A stretch of 42,271 nt of DNA from an uncultured Oscillospiraceae bacterium (GTDB lineage: Bacteria; Bacillota_A; Clostridia; Oscillospirales; Acutalibacteraceae): positions 12,827 through 55,097 of the forward strand of contig CAJUNS010000012.1 of assembly GCA_910587995.1 (NCBI GenBank). The letters are read 5' to 3'. A model generated the notes under the pieces. The model did no database searches. It saw nothing but the letters and a program-made list of their open reading frames with translations, and was not told the DNA's origin. Of this stretch, positions 23,097-30,835 are shown piece after piece (within the stretch, counting starts at the first letter, position 1; each line of letters opens with the position of its first letter). A program made the translations under genes and the position numbers.

Positions 23097-23681
23097 CTAC
23101 AGGCTTTTCCGAATAATATCATATAGCACCGGCTTCATATTGTCAATGGTATCCGGCTTTTCCTCTATAATGCAGCTGTAGCACATGGACACGCACATGC
23201 TCACCAGTGCGGCGGTCCGGCGGTAGATGTCCTGGGGGGTGCGGTCCTCCATCTCCGGACAGCCCCGGCCAAATTCCAAAATGCGCTGAATCAGAGGCGT
23301 GGGCTCGTCTCCGCTGGAAAGACCCTCCGCGCTGGGCCATTCCAGGTTCCGCTGAAGCAGCCGCAGCACCAGGGTCTCCCGCCGCAGGTATTCAACCACA
23401 TAGTCTGCCACGGCCAGCACCTTGTCCGCAAAGCTTGCAGAGCCCAGCTTTCCGGCGGCGGCGCAGGCCTCCTCCAAAATCTGGTAACTGACGCGCCCCA
23501 GCAGCGTGCGGGTAATGGCGTCCTTATCCGAAAAGTAGAGGTAAAAGGTGCCTTTGGCCACATTAGCCCGGCTGGCAATGTCGCCGATGCTGGTTTTTGC
23601 CGTGCCCCGTTCTAAAAACAGCTCGTAGGCCGCATCCAAAAGGGCCTGGCGCTTGACCTGCTTGTTTTGCTGTATGCCCAT
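23097..23681 (-). CDS. TetR-family transcriptional regulator
   Basis: 194 residues. The N-terminal HTH domain reads KRQALLDAAYELFLERG, then TSIGDIASRANVAKGTFYLYFSDKDAI, a canonical TetR helix-turn-helix. The C-terminal ligand domain (from about residue 65) is helical and ends MKPVLYDIIRKSL; it has a CVSMCYSC cluster of three Cys. Start ATG 23681 has AAAGGA ten bases before it; the frame extends to 23759, but that region holds a hairpin after the promoter. Three palindromes matching TetR operators lie before the divergent MMPL gene. Confidence 0.92.
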   Translation of the reverse strand: MGIQQNKQVKRQALLDAAYELFLERGTAKTSIGDIASRANVAKGTFYLYFSDKDAITRTLLGRVSYQILEEACAAAGKLGSASFADKVLAVADYVVEYLRRETLVLRLLQRNLEWPSAEGLSSGDEPTPLIQRILEFGRGCPEMEDRTPQDIYRRTAALVSMCVSMCYSCIIEEKPDTIDNMKPVLYDIIRKSL

Positions 23682-23701
23682 CGATCGTCCGTCCTTTCCG
23701 A

Positions 23702-23747
23702 AGGTCCTTCCTTTTTGGCCGCCTAGGCCTTGGGTGGGGAAGGACCT
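23702..23747. other. Inverted repeat in the TetR gene leader
   Basis: AGGTCCTTCC (23702-23711) and its exact complement GGAAGGACCT (23738-23747), followed on the plus strand by CTTTTTTG. On the minus strand it is the first structure after the predicted RNA start. It could terminate plus-strand (antisense) transcription or affect the leader. Confidence 0.5.
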
Positions 23748-23757
23748 CTTTTTTGTC

Positions 23758-23786
23758 ATTATACCCCTAAAATTCTAAGAAAACAA
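23758..23786 (-). promoter_or_regulatory. Promoter of the TetR-MATE operon
   Basis: On the minus strand TTGTTT (23786-23781), 17-bp spacer, TATAAT (23763-23758). No copy of the TGACTAYCGGTCA operator overlaps it, so autoregulation is not apparent. Confidence 0.65.
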
Positions 23787-23812
23787 GCCCCGGAGATTTT
23801 GGGATTGTCCCA

Positions 23813-23886
23813 ACCACAGAGATAATCATCTGTTTCCCCCGTCCGTAGGGCGGGGGAACACGGAAAGCTCTCCGAAACGGACACTC
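23813..23886. repeat. Dispersed palindromic repeat, copy B
   Basis: Related to the element at 19376-19460: shared TGTCCCAACCACAGAGATAA, a central hairpin TGTTTCCCCCG / CGGGGGAACA and CTCCGAAACGGACACTCG at the right end. The left terminal inverted repeat is slightly decayed (GATTGTCC). It separates the divergent TetR and MMPL promoters. Confidence 0.8.
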
Positions 23887-23999
23887 GCGAAATTTTAGCG
23901 GCTCCCAAGTGATGCCCAAATCCGCAACTCTTGGCAAATTCTTGAGGGCGGCGCCCCTAAGCCTCCGGAGGCCGGTTTCCAAAACTTTCAGAAAAATTT

Positions 24000-24012
24000 T
24001 GACTAGAAGTCA
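24000..24012. promoter_or_regulatory. TetR-type palindrome 1 (weak)
   Basis: TGACTAGAAGTCA, a palindrome with TGACT arms, 23 bp upstream of the better site at 24023. Less like the other two in its centre; may be an auxiliary operator. Confidence 0.5.
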
Positions 24013-24021
24013 TTTTTGATA

Positions 24022-24050
24022 TTGACTACCGGTCAGTTTTGTGTTATACT
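24022..24050 (+). promoter_or_regulatory. Promoter of the MMPL operon with TetR operator 2
   Basis: TTGACT (24022-24027), 17-bp spacer, TATACT (24045-24050). The operator TGACTACCGGTCA (24023-24035) covers the -35 box, so bound repressor would block polymerase. Confidence 0.8.
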
Positions 24051-24064
24051 GGCTTCACGCTGAA

Positions 24065-24077
24065 TGACCGATAGTCA
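24065..24077. promoter_or_regulatory. TetR operator 3
   Basis: TGACCGATAGTCA, whose reverse complement TGACTATCGGTCA differs by one base from the operator at 24023. Located just after the predicted transcription start. Confidence 0.75.
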
Positions 24078-24113
24078 TTTTTGCTGTTAAGCCAAGGGAA
24101 AGGAAGATGGAAA

Positions 24114-26210
24114 ATGGAACAATTCGCTCGCGGAATCGCCCGGCACCGGAAGCTGGTGCTGGCGCTGGCGGTGCTGCTGCTGATTCCCTCTCTGCTGGGA
24201 GCGGCGGCTACCCGCATCAACTATGATGTGCTTACCTACCTGCCTCCAGAGCTGGACTCCATGCTGGGGGAGTCCGCTTTGGAGGAAGACTTTAACCTGG
24301 CCTCCACCGGCATGGTAACCGTGGAGGGCCTGCCCCTGGATCAGCTGCTGGCCATGAAAAGGGAGATGGAGCAGGTGCCCGGGGTGGAGCAGGTCTTCTG
24401 GCTCAGCGATGTGCTGGACCCAGCCATTCCCCAGGAAATGCTGCCGCCCACTATCCAACGGGCCCTGTACGGCGAGGGAGCTACCCTGATGCTGGTGCGC
24501 TTCTCCGCCCCTTCCGCCAGCGAGAGCACTATGAACGCTGTGGCCCAGTTGAAGGGGATGCTGCGGGAGCACAGCTTCCTGGGCGGGCTCAGCGTAATTT
24601 TGCAGGACACCAAGGCTTTGGTGGATCAGGAAATGCCCCTTTACATTTTGTGCGCGGTGGGGGCCAGTTTGCTGGTGCTGTTTATGGCCATGGAGAGCAC
24701 GGTGGTGCCCATTCTGTTTATGGTGGGGCTGGTTTTTCCCATTCTCTACAACTTTGGCACCAACATCTTCTTGGGGCAGATCAGCTACATCACCCAGGCC
24801 CTGTCCACCGTGCTGCAGCTGGGGGTGACCATGGATTTCTCCATCTTCCTGCTGCACCGGTACCAGGAGGAAAAGACTCTGTGCCAGGATAAGGAAGAGG
24901 CAATGGCCGCGGCCATTGTAAACACCTTTACCTCCATCACAGCCTCCAGCCTGACCACCATTGCCGGTTTTTTGGCCCTTTGCACCATGCGGCTGACCTT
25001 GGGCCGGGACATCGGCATTGTGATGGCCAAGGGCGTGCTGCTGGGAGTGATTTGCACCGTTACCGTTCTGCCCTCGCTGATCCTCACCTTTGACCGGACA
25101 GTGGAAAAGCACCGGCACCGGGTGCTCATCCCTCAGCTGGCCAAAACCAGCCGCTTCGTGTCCCGGCACCCCGGGCCTATTTTGGCGGTGTTTTTGGTCC
25201 TGATGGTTCCCTTTACCCTGGCCCAGAGCAAGACCCAGGTGTACTATACCCTGTTCGACAGCCTGCCCCAGGACCTGACCGGCATTGTGGGCACCAACAA
25301 GCTGCGGGATGACTTTGGCATGACCACCAACCATTTTGTGCTGGTGGATGGGGAACTGCCAGCCTCCCAGGTGGAGGGCCTGTGCCGCCAGCTGGAAGAG
25401 GTGGAGGGTGTAACTCAGGTGGCCGCGGTGGATAAACTGCTGAGTCCGGCCTTTGACAGCGGCTTTCTGCCGGAGGACGCGGCCCAGCTGGCCCAGTCCG
25501 GCGGGCGCAAGCTGATTTTGGTGAACAGCGCTTACAAAAGCGGGTCCGGCAGCTTGAACGCCCAACTGGATCGGATGAAATCCATTGTAAAGGACGCGGA
25601 CTCCAGCGGGGTAATCACGGGGGAAGGGGCCCTGACCAAAGACCTGATCGAAGTGGCCGATGTGGATTTTGCCAATGTGAGCGTGACCTCCATTCTGGCG
25701 GTTTTCCTAATCATCGCCCTCTCTTTCCGTAGCCTGTCGGTTCCGGCGGTGCTGGTGCTCAGTATTGAGAGCGCCATTTTTATCAACATGGGCATTCCCT
25801 ACTTTACCGGGACGCAGCTGCCCTTTATCGCCAGCATTGTCATTGGCACCGTACAGCTGGGGGCCACCGTGGACTACGCCATTCTGATGTCCACCCGTTA
25901 CCGCGAAGAGCGCCGGGGCGGCAGAGCCCCCCGGGAGGCCGCCCGGCTGGCCTGCCAGTATTGCAGCCAGAGCATTCTGTCCAGCGGGCTCACCTTCTTT
26001 GCGGCTACCATCGGTGTGGCGGCCATCAGCAAAATGGAGCTGCTTAAGAGCATCTGCCTGCTTATCTCCCGTGGGGCGGTAATCAGCATGGGGGTTATCA
26101 TTTTGGTGCTGCCCTGCCTGCTGATGCTGCTGGACCCGCTGATTAACCGGAAGCTGCGCAAAGAGGAAAAGCGCGGCCAAACCCTCAGCCAGCCGGTGGC
26201 GGAAGCTTAG
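24114..26210 (+). CDS. MMPL/RND-superfamily exporter
   Basis: 698-residue membrane protein with the MMPL layout: helix near the N-terminus (KLVLALAVLLLIPSLLG), extracellular loop, then a five-helix block (from LYILCAVGASLLVLFMAM through ITQALSTVLQLGVTMDFSIFLLHRY), repeated in the second half (FANVSVTSILAVFLIIALSF, IVIGTVQLGATVDYAILMSTRY). The paired Asp of GVTMDFS and GATVDYA are the likely proton-relay residues. Start 24114 has AAGGAAG upstream; the frame from TTG 24081 is not favoured. It probably exports a lipid or hydrophobic drug, with the secreted heptad-repeat protein as partner. Controlled by the divergent TetR protein. Confidence 0.9.
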   Translation: MEQFARGIARHRKLVLALAVLLLIPSLLGAAATRINYDVLTYLPPELDSMLGESALEEDFNLASTGMVTVEGLPLDQLLAMKREMEQVPGVEQVFWLSDVLDPAIPQEMLPPTIQRALYGEGATLMLVRFSAPSASESTMNAVAQLKGMLREHSFLGGLSVILQDTKALVDQEMPLYILCAVGASLLVLFMAMESTVVPILFMVGLVFPILYNFGTNIFLGQISYITQALSTVLQLGVTMDFSIFLLHRYQEEKTLCQDKEEAMAAAIVNTFTSITASSLTTIAGFLALCTMRLTLGRDIGIVMAKGVLLGVICTVTVLPSLILTFDRTVEKHRHRVLIPQLAKTSRFVSRHPGPILAVFLVLMVPFTLAQSKTQVYYTLFDSLPQDLTGIVGTNKLRDDFGMTTNHFVLVDGELPASQVEGLCRQLEEVEGVTQVAAVDKLLSPAFDSGFLPEDAAQLAQSGGRKLILVNSAYKSGSGSLNAQLDRMKSIVKDADSSGVITGEGALTKDLIEVADVDFANVSVTSILAVFLIIALSFRSLSVPAVLVLSIESAIFINMGIPYFTGTQLPFIASIVIGTVQLGATVDYAILMSTRYREERRGGRAPREAARLACQYCSQSILSSGLTFFAATIGVAAISKMELLKSICLLISRGAVISMGVIILVLPCLLMLLDPLINRKLRKEEKRGQTLSQPVAEA

Positions 26211-26287
26211 AAAATACGGAAAAGGCAAGACCCTGCTCCGCAGCACTCTCAACATATTATCCCGATTATGAAAGGAAGCGTCTTACT

Positions 26288-28453
26288 ATGAAATTCATCC
26301 AACGTGCCGCCAGTGCGGCTTTGGCCAGCCTTATGGTTTTGGGCGCGGCTCTCCCGGCGCTGGCCCAGGAAGAGCCCGTCATCCGCAAAGAGGAAAACGT
26401 CTACCTGGTGTTGGAGCCCGATGGCTCCCTGCGCAGCCAAAGCGTCAGCGTGAGCCTGCGGGGAAGCCAAAACCTGGGAACCGTGTCCGACCGCAGCAGC
26501 TTGACAGACATCCAGCCCATTGACGGTGTGGAAAGCTTTACCCAGAATGGGGAGGAGCTAACTTGGACCGCCACGGGCAAAGACCTCTATTACAAAGGCG
26601 CCGCCGCCCGTCAGGCGCCGGTATCCGCTCAGATTACCTACCAGCTGGACGGAAAGGAATCTCCCATTGAGGAGCTGGCCGGACAGTCTGGAAGACTGCG
26701 GGTGACGGTTCAGCTGACCAACCGGGAGAGCGCCCAGGCGCAGGTCAATGGCCAGGAGCGCCAGGTGGTAACGCCCTTTGCCACTATGGTGGCCGTGGTT
26801 CTGGACGAGAGCTGGGAGAATGTCAGCGCCCCCCACGGCAAGGTGGAGGAATTGGGCAAAAAGAAGGCCGCTGGCTTTGTGTGCCTGCCCGGTGTGCGGG
26901 CCTGTGTGGAGGACCTGCTGCCCGAAAAGCTGGAAGAGGTGGAGGACTACCTGCTGGACCAGGTGGTTCTAGAGGCCGACGTGACAGACTTGAAAGGGCC
27001 TTCCATCTTCATCCTCAGCGCGGCGGACCCGCAGACTTTGAGGGACCAGGGCTTCTCGAACCTGGAGGGCTTGGACGGTCTGGAGGAGGACATAACCAAG
27101 CTTACCGACGGCATGGATGAGCTGCTGGATGGAGCCCAGCGCCTGACGGATGGAGCCCGGGACCTGGACAAGGGCGCGGCCCAGCTGCTGGACGGGGCGG
27201 GAGCCTTGAACCAGGGTGTAGCCCAGCTGGGCCAGGGAGCCGCCGCTTTGCAGGAGGGAGCCGGAAGCCTAAACTCTGGGGCCATTGCCGCCCGGGATGG
27301 AGCCGGAGCCCTGCAAAATGGAGCGGACGCTCTTTCCGCCGGGCTGCGGGAGATGCAAAACGGCACTTGGGCATTGTCCCAGGGCTATGGCCAGCTCAAA
27401 GAGGGCAGCGAGGCCCTGCTCGCGGGGCTTAACGCTTTGCAGGCCAATTCCCAGGCCCTGACCGCTGGCATGAACCAGGCGGCGGAGGGCGCGGCCCAGC
27501 TCAATGCTGCCGCCGGGCCGGAGAGCCCCTTGGCCACCGGCGCCCAGGACTATGCCAAAGCCTTGGCCGGCGCCGCGTCCCAGGGGAGCCAAGCCACCGG
27601 CCAGCTTCCCACCCCGGAAGCTTACGGAACCCTGCTGGCCCAGGCGGGAGTCCCGGCGGAGCAGCAAAGCCAGTTGCTGGCCGCTTACACAGGAGCTTAC
27701 CAGTCGGCGGCGGGGTTGGCCCAGAGCCTCAGTGAGCTGCAAGCGGGTTTTGCGCCCATGCAAGAAGGCATTGCCGGGGTAGGCCAGGGAGCGGCGGCTC
27801 TGAACGCCGGCCTAAACGGCGAGGACGGTTTGGCCGCGGGCTTGACTGCCTACACCCAAGGCGTGGCCAGCGCGGCGGCCGGAGCGGCTCAGGTGGACGG
27901 AGGCTTGGGCCAGCTGGGCCAGAACCTTCCCGGACTCTCTGGGGGAGTCAGCCAGCTGATTGACGGCTCGGACCAGCTTTCCGCCGGAGCGGCCAGCCTG
28001 TATCAGGGCAATGCGGCTCTGGCCCAGGGAGCGGCGCAGCTGGCCCAGGGGGGCAGTGAGCTGGCCGGAGGCATCAGCCAGCTGCTCTCCGGCGTGGGGG
28101 CGCTGGTTCAGGGAGCTTCCGATTTGAAGGATGGCTCATCTCAGCTGGCCCAAGGCGCTGGAGAACTGCGGGACGGTTTGGACCGCTTCAACGGCGAGGG
28201 AGTCAGCAAACTGACCAGCGCGGTGGACGCGGAAGCCTTGGAGACCCTTAAGGCCCAAATCAGCGCTATGGAGGATCGGTTGGAAGAGTATGGCAGCTTC
28301 TCCGGCGCGGCGGAGGGCATGGAGACTGTCACCCGGTTTGTGATGAAGACCGCCGCAGGCTCAGAGAGCGAGGATTCTCCTGTGGAGGAGCCAGAGACCC
28401 ACCAGGACCATGTAAGCCTGTGGGACCGGATCACGGGGCTGTTCCACCGGTAA
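26288..28453 (+). CDS. Secreted heptad-repeat (YhgE/X57-like) protein
   Basis: 721 residues. A signal peptide (LASLMVLGAALPALAQ, cleavage likely after ALA, residue 26) leads into a beta-rich N-terminal domain (to about residue 250), then a long array of seven-residue repeats of the form LxxGAxxLxxGA (about residues 270-640) interrupted by a Gln/Ala/Pro region, and an acidic tail ending LWDRITGLFHR. The repeats are the X57-type heptads found in YhgE/Pip proteins, which form long coiled-coil-like rods. Unlike YhgE it has no C-terminal membrane helices. AAAGGAAG precedes ATG 26288. It follows the MMPL gene by 77 bp and probably works with it. Confidence 0.85.
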   Translation: MKFIQRAASAALASLMVLGAALPALAQEEPVIRKEENVYLVLEPDGSLRSQSVSVSLRGSQNLGTVSDRSSLTDIQPIDGVESFTQNGEELTWTATGKDLYYKGAAARQAPVSAQITYQLDGKESPIEELAGQSGRLRVTVQLTNRESAQAQVNGQERQVVTPFATMVAVVLDESWENVSAPHGKVEELGKKKAAGFVCLPGVRACVEDLLPEKLEEVEDYLLDQVVLEADVTDLKGPSIFILSAADPQTLRDQGFSNLEGLDGLEEDITKLTDGMDELLDGAQRLTDGARDLDKGAAQLLDGAGALNQGVAQLGQGAAALQEGAGSLNSGAIAARDGAGALQNGADALSAGLREMQNGTWALSQGYGQLKEGSEALLAGLNALQANSQALTAGMNQAAEGAAQLNAAAGPESPLATGAQDYAKALAGAASQGSQATGQLPTPEAYGTLLAQAGVPAEQQSQLLAAYTGAYQSAAGLAQSLSELQAGFAPMQEGIAGVGQGAAALNAGLNGEDGLAAGLTAYTQGVASAAAGAAQVDGGLGQLGQNLPGLSGGVSQLIDGSDQLSAGAASLYQGNAALAQGAAQLAQGGSELAGGISQLLSGVGALVQGASDLKDGSSQLAQGAGELRDGLDRFNGEGVSKLTSAVDAEALETLKAQISAMEDRLEEYGSFSGAAEGMETVTRFVMKTAAGSESEDSPVEEPETHQDHVSLWDRITGLFHR

Positions 28454-28496
28454 GGCAGAAGCTCCCAGCGGGGAGTCTGTTCTAAAATAATTGCGG

Positions 28497-28539
28497 AAAA
28501 GCCGCTTGTCTGGGAAATATAACCCAGCAAACGGCTTTT
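28497..28539 (+). terminator. Terminator of the MMPL operon
   Basis: AAAAGCCG (28497-28504) pairs with CGGCTTTT (28532-28539), with an inner CTGGG/CCCAG stem. A-run before and T-run after allow action in both directions. Confidence 0.75.
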
Positions 28540-28570
28540 CACTAATTCAGATAAGCATGGTAAACAGAGA

Positions 28571-28604
28571 ACCGGAGAGGCTTGGCAATGCCAAGCTCTC
28601 CGGT
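28571..28604 (-). terminator. Hairpin after the GNAT-DUF3795 gene
   Basis: ACCGGAGAG (28571-28579) pairs with CTCTCCGGT (28596-28604) with an inner CTTGGC/GCCAAG stem. On the minus strand only TTCTCTGTTT follows, so it is a strong hairpin with a poor T-run. Confidence 0.55.
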
Positions 28605-28609
28605 CCTTC

Positions 28610-29491
28610 CTATTCTCCGGTTTCCAGCCGGTGGAAAATTGCCTCTTCGGTGGGCAGGTCATAGTCTCCGGTCAGCCCCCCGGGACGGTGGTATACAATG
28701 CCGGCACAGCGGTTGCGTTCCAGGCATTCCAGCAGTTTTTTCACTCCATGAGCCTGGGCAAACTTCAAAAAGGCCCGGGCGCGCAGGTTGTTCTGATGCA
28801 TCCCCTTGCCGCAGGGGAAGTCCGGGCACTCCCAGCAGCCGTTTAGGCCCCGCTCCCGCACACAGGGGAAATTCTCACACTCCGGAAAGCAGGGCTTCTC
28901 CCCATTTTGGCAGCCAGGGCAATTCTGGTTCTCGCTGCACAGGCAGCAGGCCAGACCACAGTAGGCAATGCCCAGCTGGCGCATGGTTCGCCGGTAGTAA
29001 TCTGGGTAGCCCCGGAAGGATGCCGGCCCAGAAAAGCCTAGCTCCCTTAGCGCAGCCCGGCGGTGGGGAGCCCCGTCAGGGGCTTTGGTCACCATAGCCT
29101 CCATGGGGAAGTCCCTGGGAAAACATTCCACCGCCAGGGTGTACAGTTCCCGCAGCACCTCTGGGATCTCATAGTCCGTGCGCAGGTCTACCCGCAGTAC
29201 GCCGGTTTCCCCGCCAAAAATCTCCAGGGTGCCCACCGGCTCACCGGTTTCCTTGCAGATGATGGCGGGGCGGGCGTAGTCCTCGCTCTGCCAGATGCGG
29301 ATATACGCCCGCAGGTCTTCCTCCGTCTCACAAAGGAAGCCCCGCATGCAGTTGTCCGCGTTCATGCGGGCCACAGCGGCTGGGTCGGAATAGCAGCGAA
29401 GCAGGGCGGGAGCGTCTTCTTCGGTAACTTGGCGCAAGAGAAAATGCGGGGTTTCGTACTGGTAATCGCGATGGGCGCGAGATGTGGACAT
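28610..29491 (-). CDS. GNAT acetyltransferase fused to DUF3795 Cys-rich domain
   Basis: 293 residues. Residues 1-165 are a GNAT-like domain (LLRQVTEEDAPALLRCYSD, PAIICKETGEPVGTLEI, HRRAALRELGFSG), with the acetyl-CoA loop poorly conserved. From about residue 173 the sequence becomes a DUF3795 domain: IAYCGLACCLCSENQNCPGC, then PCFPECENFPCV and CWECPDFPCG, with at least a dozen Cys that probably bind metal. AAGGAG precedes ATG 29491 and a consensus promoter lies upstream. The fusion suggests a metal-dependent modification step, but substrate and reaction are unknown. Confidence 0.82.
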   Translation of the reverse strand: MSTSRAHRDYQYETPHFLLRQVTEEDAPALLRCYSDPAAVARMNADNCMRGFLCETEEDLRAYIRIWQSEDYARPAIICKETGEPVGTLEIFGGETGVLRVDLRTDYEIPEVLRELYTLAVECFPRDFPMEAMVTKAPDGAPHRRAALRELGFSGPASFRGYPDYYRRTMRQLGIAYCGLACCLCSENQNCPGCQNGEKPCFPECENFPCVRERGLNGCWECPDFPCGKGMHQNNLRARAFLKFAQAHGVKKLLECLERNRCAGIVYHRPGGLTGDYDLPTEEAIFHRLETGE

Positions 29492-29514
29492 AAAACACAG
29501 CTCCTTTTTTAAGT

Positions 29515-29530
29515 TAGAACACTTGTTCTA
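29515..29530. promoter_or_regulatory. Palindromic candidate operator
   Basis: TAGAACACTTGTTCTA has 7-bp perfect arms around CT. It lies between the -10 box (29539-29544) and the Shine-Dalgarno of the GNAT-DUF3795 gene, where a bound repressor would block transcription. No regulator gene is adjacent. Confidence 0.55.
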
Positions 29531-29538
29531 TCGAGAAG

Positions 29539-29567
29539 AGTGTACCACATCCACAGAAGCATGTCAA
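29539..29567 (-). promoter_or_regulatory. Promoter of the GNAT-DUF3795 gene
   Basis: On the minus strand TTGACA (29567-29562), 17-bp spacer ending TGG, TACACT (29544-29539). Confidence 0.75.
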
Positions 29568-29614
29568 CAAAAATTGAGCCAAAAAGCCCGAGAAAAATTT
29601 TACGTCAATACCGC

Positions 29615-30616
29615 TTACTTGTTCTCCTGGTCGCCTACGTCCATGGGGTACTTGCGCATATAGCTCATCAGCTCGTCCACGGTGGTAAAGGCAAGGCCGG
29701 TTACGGTGTCCGCCGCGCCATAGTAGATGGTGATGCGGCCGGTATCCGGGTCGGTGAGGGTGGCACAGGGGAAGGTGACGTTGGGCACATCGCCGGTGAG
29801 CTCATACTCCACTTCGGGCCCGAACACATAGAAGTTCCCCCGCTCCTTCACAATCCAGGGGCGGTCAATGTCCAGCAGGGCGGTACCGAAGCGGTACACA
29901 AAGCCGTTGCAGCTGTTGAGCACGCCGTGATAGATCATCAGCCAGCCCTCATCGGTCTCAATGGGGGTGGGGCCGGGGCCCACTTTCTTGCTCTGCCAGC
30001 CGCCCGCGGTGCCAAAGACCCAGCGGTGTTTGCCCCAGTAGCACAGGTCGGGGCTTTCGCTGTAGAAGATATCGCCGAACGGGGTGTGGCCGGTGTCGCT
30101 GGGGCGGCTGACCATGGCAAAATTGCCGCCTATCTTCCGGGGGAAGAGCACGCCGTTGCGGTTGTAGGGAAGAAACGCGTTTTCCAGCTGGTGGAAGGTC
30201 TTAAAGTCCTCGGTCCAGGCAATGCCGATGGTGGGGCCGTGGTAGCCGTTGCACCAGGTGATATAGTACTTGCCGTCAATGAGGCAGACCCGGGGGTCGT
30301 AGCGGTACTCTTTGCGGATTACGTCCTTCTCGCCCTCGAAAACGATGGGATCATGGTTGATGTTCCAATGAATGCCATCCTCGGAGAAGCCGGCGAAGAT
30401 GTCCATCTCCACGCCCCGGTTGTCGCAGCGGAACACACCGGCGTAAGCATCGCCGAAAGGTACCACGGCGGAGTTGAAGATGCTGTTGGAGGTGGGAATG
30501 GCGTCCCGGGGGATGATGGGATTCTCTGTGTAGCGCCATACAGGCTTGTCATAGCCAGCGGGCTTGTCCTGCCAGGGCATATTGGCCGGGGCGGGTCTTC
30601 CAATGATTTTAGCCAT
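29615..30616 (-). CDS. GH130 beta-mannoside phosphorylase
   Basis: 333-residue enzyme of glycoside hydrolase family 130: YTENPIIPRDAIPTSNSIFNSA opens the five-bladed propeller, followed by GVFRCDNRG, FSEDGIHW, YRYDPRVCLIDGKYYITWC (with the likely proton donor Asp), GVLFPRKIGG, and IYYGAADT near the end. Members reversibly phosphorolyse beta-1,4-mannosyl linkages, releasing mannose 1-phosphate. The length fits the mannooligosaccharide-phosphorylase branch (RaMP2-like) rather than the longer mannosyl-glucose branch. Start ATG 30616 is preceded by AAAGGAG; the in-frame 30643 is not. It stands alone, with no mannanase or transporter nearby. Confidence 0.9.
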   Translation of the reverse strand: MAKIIGRPAPANMPWQDKPAGYDKPVWRYTENPIIPRDAIPTSNSIFNSAVVPFGDAYAGVFRCDNRGVEMDIFAGFSEDGIHWNINHDPIVFEGEKDVIRKEYRYDPRVCLIDGKYYITWCNGYHGPTIGIAWTEDFKTFHQLENAFLPYNRNGVLFPRKIGGNFAMVSRPSDTGHTPFGDIFYSESPDLCYWGKHRWVFGTAGGWQSKKVGPGPTPIETDEGWLMIYHGVLNSCNGFVYRFGTALLDIDRPWIVKERGNFYVFGPEVEYELTGDVPNVTFPCATLTDPDTGRITIYYGAADTVTGLAFTTVDELMSYMRKYPMDVGDQENK

Positions 30617-30687
30617 TTTGTTGCACTCCTTTAAAAATACCAAATTTTGGCGGCATCCCAGCTAGAAAGGGGCGGGATGTTACCAGT

Positions 30688-30693
30688 ATTATA
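30688..30693 (-). promoter_or_regulatory. -10 box upstream of the GH130 gene
   Basis: TATAAT on the minus strand; no convincing -35 at 17 bp (TTTCCT), suggesting an activator-dependent promoter. The rest of 30617-30835 shows no gene. Confidence 0.45.
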
Positions 30694-30778
30694 ACGCAGA
30701 GCGGAGAAGAAGGAAAGCACAATTTTCCGAGTTTACCAAAAATTCACACAAAGGCCCTCGGTACTTGAATGGGCGGGT

Positions 30779-30798
30779 GCAAAAAGGCGGTCCACCGC
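30779..30798 (-). terminator. Weak terminator after the acyltransferase gene
   Basis: On the minus strand GCGG TGGA CCGC followed by CTTTTTGC. The stem is short, so this is a tentative call. Confidence 0.35.
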
Positions 30799-30835
30799 TT
30801 AAGCGTCTCTATGGTAACGGGCAAGGGCATGCTTT

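Noticed and set aside
24087..25565. 492-codon minus-strand frame
   Set aside because: Antisense of the MMPL gene, with Gln/His/Gly-rich shadow composition and no Shine-Dalgarno.
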